A DNA stretch of 28,519 bases, from NCBI GenBank assembly GCA_945890905.1, contig CAMDDI010000003.1, positions 1-28,519 of the forward strand, given 5' to 3'. The stretch is from Bacteriovorax stolpii. GTDB lineage: Bacteria; Bdellovibrionota; Bacteriovoracia; Bacteriovoracales; Bacteriovoracaceae. Shown piece after piece: positions 23,488-28,519 of the stretch. Numbering within the stretch: the first letter of the stretch is position 1; the number at the start of each line of letters is the position of its first letter. The notes under the pieces are model-generated. The model was not told the DNA's origin, ran no database searches, and saw only the letters and a program-made list of their open reading frames with translations. Made by a program: the position numbers and the translations under genes.

Positions 23488-25032
23488 TTAGACAAAAATC
23501 GGGTTACCTGTGAAATCTTTGGGCTTAGGTATATTTAATATTTTTAAAACCGTCGGTGCAACATCTTTAAGGGCCATGATCTTATTTTCCTGATTCAGCA
23601 TAATGGCCTCATCTAAAAGCTTAGGATGAACTATACAAAAAGGAACTTCCGAGTCTGAATGAGAGGTATGCTGCCCACCTTCTTGGTACATCATCTGATC
23701 AGCGTTGCCGTGATCCGCGGTGATGATCATCGTCACGTTTTGCTCGGCACATTTTTTGGCCAATTCATCAACGCAAAGATCGAGTGCTTCGACGGCTTTC
23801 ACCGCCGCCTCAAAAATGCCTGAGTGACCCACCATATCGGCATTTGCATAATTAACGAGATAAAATGATATGGATTTATCTTCAAGCTTCTCAGAGAGTC
23901 TACGGGTGACTTCAAACGCACTCATCTCTGGCTTAAGATCATAAGTCGCTACATCACGTGGAGAAGGAACAAGAATTCTTTCTTCTCCTTCAAAAGCTTT
24001 CTCCGCACCACCGTTAAAAAAGTAAGTCACGTGAGCGTATTTTTCTGTCTCTGCAATTTTTAACTGCTTCTTTCCAATCTTTGAGAGGTATTCAGAAAGT
24101 GTGCCTTGAATTTTTTCTTTATCAAAAAGAATGGGGAGCTCTGGACATTCTTCCGGAACATAAGGAGACATACACAAAAAATATCCAGGATGAATGGGGA
24201 CTTTAAATTCTGTGAACTTAGTATCTTTCATGGCCAGAGTTATTTCACGAGCGCGGTCGGGACGGTAATTAAAGAAGAAAACTGTATCACCTTCTTGAAT
24301 GGCCCCGTCTTCTACAAAAAGAGTCGGGGTGATGAACTCGTCAAAGAGTCCTTTCTTATATTCTGCCAAAACATATTGCTCTGGCTTCATGGCGGTCTTC
24401 TCACCGGAACCAGTCATCATTTTATAAGCGTGCTCAATTTTCTCCCATCTGCGATCGCGGTCCATTCCAATGGAGCGGCCTTGCATACTGGCAAACACAA
24501 AACCTGGGTGCTGAAGAATATCTTTTACATACATCACACCTTTATCTTTAGCGGTGTCCCGTCCATCCATAAATGCGTGCAGAAAAATGCGAAGATCAGA
24601 ATGCTTGCGAAGAAGTTTTAAAATTTCTTTGAGGTGATCAATGTGGGCGTGAACTCCGCCATCTGAGAGGAGTCCCATGAGATGCAGGCGTTTAGTTCCC
24701 GCTTTGGTTCTTTCAATCATCTCCTGAAATTTCGGCATACTTTCAAAAGTATTATTGGTCACAGCTTCGTTGATCCGGACTAGATCTTGGCGAACAGGAC
24801 GACCCGCTCCGAGATTTAAATGGCCCACTTCAGAATTCCCTGAAACACCTTTAGGTAATCCAACCGCTTCTCCACCAGGTTGAATGGTGGTGAAAGGGTA
24901 GTGAGAGAAAAGGTTATCAATGTGAGGTTTATGGGCGGCCTTTACGGCATTTTTTAAATCATGTTGGTTATGTCCGAAACCATCCAAGACAACAAGGAGG
25001 ACTCGTGGGCTTAAACCCTGGATTGAATGCAT
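23488..25032 (-). CDS. gpmI: 2,3-bisphosphoglycerate-independent phosphoglycerate mutase
   Basis: Interconverts 3- and 2-phosphoglycerate with Mn ions and no 2,3-bisphosphoglycerate cofactor. The 514-aa length is that of the iPGM family. LLVVLDGFGHN carries the first metal Asp; GNSEVGHLNLGAG holds the phospho-serine nucleophile; MDGRDTAKDKG, FFFNYRPDRARE, NYANADMVGHSG and IITADHGNADQM complete the two-domain alkaline-phosphatase-like pattern. AGGGA 8 nt upstream supports the ATG. It sits between rlmH (10 nt upstream) and pfkA (10 nt downstream), so the two glycolytic enzymes are likely translated from the same message as ribosome-assembly factors. Confidence 0.97.
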   Translation of the reverse strand: MHSIQGLSPRVLLVVLDGFGHNQHDLKNAVKAAHKPHIDNLFSHYPFTTIQPGGEAVGLPKGVSGNSEVGHLNLGAGRPVRQDLVRINEAVTNNTFESMPKFQEMIERTKAGTKRLHLMGLLSDGGVHAHIDHLKEILKLLRKHSDLRIFLHAFMDGRDTAKDKGVMYVKDILQHPGFVFASMQGRSIGMDRDRRWEKIEHAYKMMTGSGEKTAMKPEQYVLAEYKKGLFDEFITPTLFVEDGAIQEGDTVFFFNYRPDRAREITLAMKDTKFTEFKVPIHPGYFLCMSPYVPEECPELPILFDKEKIQGTLSEYLSKIGKKQLKIAETEKYAHVTYFFNGGAEKAFEGEERILVPSPRDVATYDLKPEMSAFEVTRRLSEKLEDKSISFYLVNYANADMVGHSGIFEAAVKAVEALDLCVDELAKKCAEQNVTMIITADHGNADQMMYQEGGQHTSHSDSEVPFCIVHPKLLDEAIMLNQENKIMALKDVAPTVLKILNIPKPKDFTGNPIFV

Positions 25033-25042
25033 AGCTAATTCC

Positions 25043-25504
25043 CTAGTTGTGGTAAGGGTGTCCGGTCCGAATGGTTTGAGCCCGGTACAACTGTTCTACT
25101 AGGAGTATTCTGGCCAACTTATGAGGGAAAGTCAGCCCGGAAAGGGAAATGCGCTCTTGGCAATTTTTAAGAATCTCCTCTGAAAAGCCCTCGGCGCCAG
25201 CAATAATAAAGAATACTTTCACTGGACGTTCAAAAAGGTCTCGACACCACTGGGCAAAATTGACTGATGTACTTTGTTTTCCCCACTCGGACATGGCCAC
25301 TAAATGAGTGGGCCCACCTTGAGAAATGTCTCGAATCTTTTTAAGAATAACTTCGCCCTCAGCTTCTTTGTTTTCAGCTGAAGCCTTAACTTCGTGAATG
25401 ATGAGTTCTGGATTATTGATGCGTTTGAGATAGTCGAGTTCAATCGCCTCAAGGTTTGAGTCTTTGAGTTTGCCCACCACGATTAAAAAAATCTGGCGGG
25501 CCAT
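25043..25504 (-). CDS. rlmH: 23S rRNA pseudouridine-1915 N3-methyltransferase RlmH
   Basis: SPOUT methyltransferase that methylates pseudouridine 1915 in helix 69 of 23S rRNA on the 70S ribosome. The 153-aa length is right. Visible signatures are FFIIAGAEGFSEEI (SAM-binding knot loop), the ISLSGLTFPHKLARILLVEQ block, and the C-terminal YRAQTIRTGHPYHN (HPYH is the family end motif). It lies 3 nt downstream of rsfS and 10 nt upstream of gpmI. The rsfS-rlmH order is common across bacteria (ybeB-ybeA in E. coli). Confidence 0.96.
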   Translation of the reverse strand: MARQIFLIVVGKLKDSNLEAIELDYLKRINNPELIIHEVKASAENKEAEGEVILKKIRDISQGGPTHLVAMSEWGKQSTSVNFAQWCRDLFERPVKVFFIIAGAEGFSEEILKNCQERISLSGLTFPHKLARILLVEQLYRAQTIRTGHPYHN

Positions 25505-25507
25505 GAT

Positions 25508-25975
25508 TTAGAAAAAACCTTTAAGATCTGCTTTTTCTGTGGCCACATTTGTTGGTTTACCAAAGTAGAATTCATCTGGAATTCTTACCTGAGGATTTCT
25601 CGCATAAACCATATCCAGATCATAAACGTCCCGAGCGTGTCCATTAAATACGTGAACGATAATGTCCCCAGTATCTAAGAGAATCCAATCTGCTGATTCA
25701 TATCCTTCGTAAGAGACGATATTAGCACCCTGAGCTTTCAAGTTAGCAGAAATTTCATCTACCATCGCTCTGGCCTGAGTGGCATTTTGCGCAGTTGCAA
25801 GAATTGAGTAATCGCAAAGAGCACTGATCTTTCTCATGTCGAATATTTTTAAGTTATCACCCTTGAAATTCGCAAGCACCCAAGCTGAGGCCATGGCGTG
25901 ATTGAGTGGAAACTCAAACGCTGAATTTGAGATAACTTTTTTTACTTCAGTTTGAACGTATTCATTTAATGCCAT
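25508..25975 (-). CDS. rsfS: Ribosomal silencing factor RsfS
   Basis: Binds uL14 and blocks subunit joining, saving protein synthesis during starvation. The 155-aa protein has an extra ~35-residue N-terminal segment before the core (FDMRKISALCDYSILATAQN, ARAMVDEISANLK, WILLDTGDIIVHVFNGHARD). The core order matches the RsfS/Iojap family. Its ATG lies inside the last codons of obgE (14-bp overlap) and its stop is 3 nt from rlmH, so it is tightly coupled. The start at 25975 keeps that overlap; a later start is not favoured by a visible ribosome site. Confidence 0.94.
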   Translation of the reverse strand: MALNEYVQTEVKKVISNSAFEFPLNHAMASAWVLANFKGDNLKIFDMRKISALCDYSILATAQNATQARAMVDEISANLKAQGANIVSYEGYESADWILLDTGDIIVHVFNGHARDVYDLDMVYARNPQVRIPDEFYFGKPTNVATEKADLKGFF

Positions 25976-27002
25976 TTTGGGCCTCTTTCTTCTGTTCTTC
26001 TAACAAAACTTCTTTGGTTCTTAGCATAAGTTGCTTCAAGATATCAATGTTGCGACCCGAGATCCCAGAAACCGGTAAAACCTTACGATCTAACTGGATT
26101 TCCATATGAGAACGGAATCTTTCAATTTCTTCTTCAGTCATGGCGTCTATCTTAGTTAAGCAGACGATTTCTTTCTTAAGGAGAAGCTCAGGATTGAATT
26201 TCTCAAGTTCAGTTCGAACGGTGGCATAGGCCTCAATAGCTTCAAATTCTTCCAGGAACATTGAACAATCAATTAAATGCACTAAGGCTGACGTGCGCTC
26301 GATATGCTTTAAGAATTTAATCCCTAAGCCTTTTCCTTCAGCTGCCCCTTCAATGAGTCCTGGAATATCGGTGACTACAATTGATTTATCATCTAATTGA
26401 ACCACACCGAGGTTAGGTTCAAGAGTCGTGAATGGGTAGTCAGCAATCTTTGGCCTTGCAGCACTAATGGCAGAAATCATGGTTGATTTACCAGCATTAG
26501 GTAAACCAATGAGTGCAATATCGGCCAAGAGTTTCATCTCGAGATGAATTTTGATATTTTTGCCCGCTTCACCATTTTGTGCGAAGTTTGGGGCCTGTTT
26601 TACAGAAGATTTAAAGTGAGCATTTCCTTTACCGCCACGACCACCTTCGGAGGCCAACCACTTAAGTCCATGAGCAGTAATGTCGCTGAGTAAATTACCA
26701 GTTTCCTTATCGTAGATAAGAGTTCCTACAGGAACTTTGAGAATAAGATCTTCGCCGGTTGCACCAGTCATATTGGAGCCGCCGCCATTGCCACCTTCTG
26801 GAGCTATGAAAGTTTTTAAACCGCGAAAATGCATGAGGGTGTTGAGGCCTTCGTCACCTTCAAAATAAACGTTACCGCCATTTCCACCATCTCCACCATC
26901 GGGTCCACCCAACGGCACGTACTTCTCGCGGCGATAGCCTACGAAGCCTTTGCCGCCTTCGCCAGATTGGATTTCAATGTCAACTTCATCAATAAACTTC
27001 AT
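25962..27002 (-). CDS. obgE: Obg-family ribosome-assembly GTPase
   Basis: GTPase acting in 50S maturation and growth control. The start at 27002 (MKFIDEVDIEIQSGEGGKGF) matches the conserved Obg N-terminus; the frame runs on to 27083 but that extension crosses the terminator at 27046. The 346-aa product has the glycine-rich Obg domain (GGPDGGDGGNGGNVYF) at 1-158 and a G domain with LPNAGKST (G1), YPFTTLEPN (G2), DIPGLIEGA (G3) and LTKID (G4). There is no long C-terminal OCT domain. No strong Shine-Dalgarno is seen. It follows rpmA beyond a terminator-like hairpin and overlaps rsfS. The rplU-rpmA-obgE order is widely conserved. Confidence 0.96.
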   Translation of the reverse strand: MKFIDEVDIEIQSGEGGKGFVGYRREKYVPLGGPDGGDGGNGGNVYFEGDEGLNTLMHFRGLKTFIAPEGGNGGGSNMTGATGEDLILKVPVGTLIYDKETGNLLSDITAHGLKWLASEGGRGGKGNAHFKSSVKQAPNFAQNGEAGKNIKIHLEMKLLADIALIGLPNAGKSTMISAISAARPKIADYPFTTLEPNLGVVQLDDKSIVVTDIPGLIEGAAEGKGLGIKFLKHIERTSALVHLIDCSMFLEEFEAIEAYATVRTELEKFNPELLLKKEIVCLTKIDAMTEEEIERFRSHMEIQLDRKVLPVSGISGRNIDILKQLMLRTKEVLLEEQKKEAQNGIK

Positions 27003-27045
27003 AACAACAACTTTTGGTCTCACGACCATCGGTCTTCCTGACCAT

Positions 27046-27072
27046 AAAAAAAGGGAACCTTTCGGTTCCCTT
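27046..27072 (-). terminator. Terminator-like hairpin between rpmA and obgE
   Basis: On the minus strand AAGGGAACC-GAAA-GGTTCCCTT (9-bp stem with a GNRA tetraloop) is followed by a T-run (seven Ts after the stem). It lies about 30 nt after the rpmA stop and 44 nt before the obgE start, so it probably lowers, but does not abolish, transcription into obgE. Confidence 0.85.
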
Positions 27073-27100
27073 CTGTATCTCAAAGATCTTTAAAGATCAA

Positions 27101-27355
27101 TTAAGCTGGTTCTACTGAAATGGTTTTCATGGATTTATTGTAAAAACCGAACTTAACTTTACCTGGAACCATAGCGTAGATCGTGAAGTCACGACCCATT
27201 TTTACGTTATGACCTGGGTGAAACTTAGTGCCTTTCTGACGAACAATGATCATGCCGATTTCAACATGCTCACCGCCGAACTTCTTCACACCACGCATTT
27301 TCGGGTTCGAGTCACGGCCGTTGGAGGTACTACCACCGGATTTCTTATGTGCCAT
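27101..27355 (-). CDS. rpmA: 50S ribosomal protein bL27
   Basis: Ribosomal protein near the peptidyl-transferase centre. The 84-aa sequence is typical: [19 protein letters not shown] at the N-terminus (no Firmicute-type cleaved extension), the middle block [19 protein letters not shown], and [14 protein letters not shown]. It lies 31 nt downstream of rplU, as in most bacteria, and AGGAGATAAGC just before the ATG is a good ribosome site. A terminator-like hairpin follows, consistent with higher expression of the two ribosomal proteins than of the genes behind them. Confidence 0.98.
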   Translation of the reverse strand: MAHKKSGGSTSNGRDSNPKMRGVKKFGGEHVEIGMIIVRQKGTKFHPGHNVKMGRDFTIYAMVPGKVKFGFYNKSMKTISVEPA

Positions 27356-27386
27356 ATGCTTATCTCCTAAACTTTATAAAATTAAA

Positions 27387-27821
27387 TTACGCTTTTTTTA
27401 CTGTTTTTTTAGCTGCGGGTTTTGCAGTTTTAACAGTCTTAGTTTCAGTCTTAGCAGCTTTTGCTTCAGGCTTAACAGTTTTAGTTTTCACTTCAGCTTT
27501 AGTCACTCCACCACGTCCATCAGAAATCTCAGTGATGAGAAGACCAGTGTAACACTGACGGTGACCGTTCTTACGACGGTAAGCACCTGGCTTACGTTTA
27601 AGAACAAGAATTTTACGAGTGCGAGCTTGTCTTACAACCTTCGCTGTAACTTTAGCTCCGCCAATTGTAGGCGCGCCAACAATGATAGTGTCTCCACCAA
27701 TCATCAAAACTTGATCGAAGTCTACAGTGGCTCCCACTTCAGCTTCAATTCTTTCAACATCAATAAGATCTCCAGCTTTCAATTTGTACTGGTGACCCTT
27801 GATTTCCACGACCGTATACAT
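27387..27821 (-). CDS. rplU: 50S ribosomal protein bL21 with Ala/Lys-rich C-terminal tail
   Basis: The first ~104 residues are standard bL21 (YTVVEIKGHQYKLKAGDLID, VLMIGG, RRKNGHRQCYTGLLITEI), including the KNGHRQ block that contacts rRNA. A ~40-residue tail rich in Lys, Ala, Thr and Val follows (EAKAAKTETKTVK, AAKKTVKKA), so the protein is 144 aa instead of the usual ~103. The tail is probably disordered and RNA-binding. AAGGAG 6 nt before the ATG is a strong ribosome site. It is the first gene of the rplU-rpmA-obgE-rsfS-rlmH-gpmI-pfkA cluster, driven by the promoter at 27907-27935. Confidence 0.97.
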   Translation of the reverse strand: MYTVVEIKGHQYKLKAGDLIDVERIEAEVGATVDFDQVLMIGGDTIIVGAPTIGGAKVTAKVVRQARTRKILVLKRKPGAYRRKNGHRQCYTGLLITEISDGRGGVTKAEVKTKTVKPEAKAAKTETKTVKTAKPAAKKTVKKA

Positions 27822-27906
27822 AGAAACTCCTTAAAAGGTACCACCTGGCGGGGAAGTCTCTAAAAGACCTGCTTTGTGACCCTAGGTGAGTTTAATTTGA
27901 GAGGTA

Positions 27907-27935
27907 TTTGTAAGGGTAAACGGTATAAATGTCAA
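27907..27935 (-). promoter_or_regulatory. Sigma-70 promoter of the rplU cluster
   Basis: On the minus strand a perfect -35 TTGACA (27935-27930), a 17-nt spacer and -10 TACAAA (27912-27907) give a predicted start near 27900. This leaves an mRNA leader of about 78 nt before the rplU ATG, with several short inverted repeats that could be a regulatory structure. Confidence 0.7.
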
Positions 27936-27971
27936 CGATCTCTCGAGGAGAGGTTGGGTTGCCGCCTAGTG

Positions 27972-28519
27972 TTAGGCCTGGTTTTTAAGAGCTGCGACCA
28001 TTTCAGGAAAGACTTCTTCGAACTTTTCTCCTCGGTATTTATCCGCCCGACGAATTTCTTTCACCGCGTTCATGAGTTCTAAATTGTCGTCACCAATTCC
28101 CATAAACTCGATTAAGGTCTTGATACTTTGGGGGTGAAGGAGATTGTACTTCTTAGAATCAATATATTTAAAGCGCTGTGAGAGTGTTGATTTTGTATGG
28201 GGAGGAAGATTTTTTATAGAAAAATGAGACGGATAGTGGACCATATTGAGAATGATTTTATGCTCAGGGAAGTTAGTCCGGGCCCACTCTAAATATTCCG
28301 GAATGTAGTAAACATTAAAAAAACTCACCGTACAATAAAGCACGAGATGGCAATTGGGAGTCTGGGCCCTCTGATAACTTTTGAGATTGGCAAAGGTTTG
28401 ATCCCATTTTCCTGGGTGTCTTTGGTATTCAAAGCGGGCACCGATATCATCAATGCTGTGATGGATCGTGCTACATCCAGTTCGATACAGAGATCTAACA
28501 GTGTGAAAAAATCTTTTTG
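27972..28519 (-). CDS. Twitch-type radical SAM protein, C-terminal part
   Basis: The frame is open from the right edge to the TAA at 27972-27974, giving about 181 residues of a longer protein; a GTG at 28343 is not the true start. The visible part has HHSIDDIGARFEYQRHPGKW (residues 20-39 of the fragment), a hallmark of radical SAM enzymes with a reduced ('twitch') auxiliary domain and of relatives that modify peptides or sugars, and then TVSFFNVYYIPEYLEW and LNMVHYPSHFSI. The CxxxCxxC cluster motif would lie outside the window. Substrate and pathway are unknown; a polysaccharide or peptide island to the right is possible. It is transcribed towards the rplU promoter region with no clear terminator. 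Confidence 0.75.
   Translation of the reverse strand, partial: KRFFHTVRSLYRTGCSTIHHSIDDIGARFEYQRHPGKWDQTFANLKSYQRAQTPNCHLVLYCTVSFFNVYYIPEYLEWARTNFPEHKIILNMVHYPSHFSIKNLPPHTKSTLSQRFKYIDSKKYNLLHPQSIKTLIEFMGIGDDNLELMNAVKEIRRADKYRGEKFEEVFPEMVAALKNQA

Noticed and set aside
24106..24621. 171-aa reading frame on the plus strand opposite gpmI
   Set aside because: It lies wholly antisense to a clearly conserved gpmI, shows no recognisable domain, and has no independent support.
27246..27863. 205-aa plus-strand frame opposite rplU and rpmA
   Set aside because: Antisense to two certain ribosomal protein genes; its Ser/Phe-rich make-up is the shadow of the Lys/Ala-rich coding strand.
27964..27977. GCCTA/TAGGC hairpin at the end of the radical SAM gene as terminator
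   Set aside because: Only 5 bp of stem and no T-run on the minus strand.
1..28519. CRISPR array, insertion sequence, rRNA or replication origin
   Set aside because: No regularly spaced identical repeats, transposase-like frame, rRNA sequence or DnaA-box cluster was noticed on reading through.

Overview
The window reads as chromosome of a moderately AT-rich, Gram-negative, Bdellovibrionota-like bacterium, most plausibly Bacteriovoracales (Bacteriovorax/Peredibacter type). The pointers are a TIGR02147-type regulator (a family typical of Bdellovibrio relatives and Fibrobacter), a twitch-type radical SAM protein, many small exported cysteine-rich or proline-rich proteins, and standard proteobacterial housekeeping genes. 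The taxonomic call is an inference from gene content; no 16S gene is present.

Layout. (1) 1-1663: visibly AT-richer accessory segment holding the C-terminus of a DUF3732 ABC-three-component (ABC-3C) ATPase, a conflict/defence-type system, followed by two unrecognised genes. It ends beside a tRNA-His whose 3' end faces it. (2) 2160-8214: a HAD phosphatase; a translationally coupled prkA-rluA-family pair on the minus strand; and, divergent from prkA and overlapping its 5' end, an anchored FGE/SUMF1-like protein coupled to an exported Cys-rich protein. (3) 8217-12119: nadA, a NifS-like cysteine desulfurase and a lipoprotein with a worn metallophosphoesterase fold, in one minus-strand operon. (4) 12355-14049: parA-parB with a terminator. 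Between nadA and parA lie three TTGGCCA-type repeats that look like operators. (5) 14127-17704: exported proteins, including two tandem Pro-rich paralogues with a shared repeated domain. (6) 17781-19095: glutamate-family dehydrogenase with a strong terminator. (7) 19120-22374: a small exported Cys protein, a decayed alkA (lost start, internal gap, G-run frameshift), a TIGR02147 regulator with an exported HExxH protein, and a stand-alone ChlI (ComM N-terminal) domain. (8) 22503-27935: a long minus-strand cluster rplU-rpmA-obgE-rsfS-rlmH-gpmI-pfkA that joins ribosome assembly to two glycolytic enzymes, led by a good sigma-70 promoter and with a terminator between rpmA and obgE. (9) Right edge: the C-terminal part of a radical SAM protein.

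How the genes work together: the rplU cluster couples ribosomal proteins, ribosome-assembly factors and central carbon flux. The cysteine desulfurase probably supplies the Fe-S cluster of NadA, as in the Bacillus nadA/nifS arrangement. The regulator/HExxH pair and the FGE-like/Cys-rich pair look like small regulated or envelope modules. The parts least explained by known biology are the ABC-3C-linked genes, the stand-alone ChlI protein, the ligand-poor metallophosphoesterase behind nadA-nifS, and the repeat array between nadA and parA. No CRISPR array, insertion sequence, rRNA or replication origin was seen.
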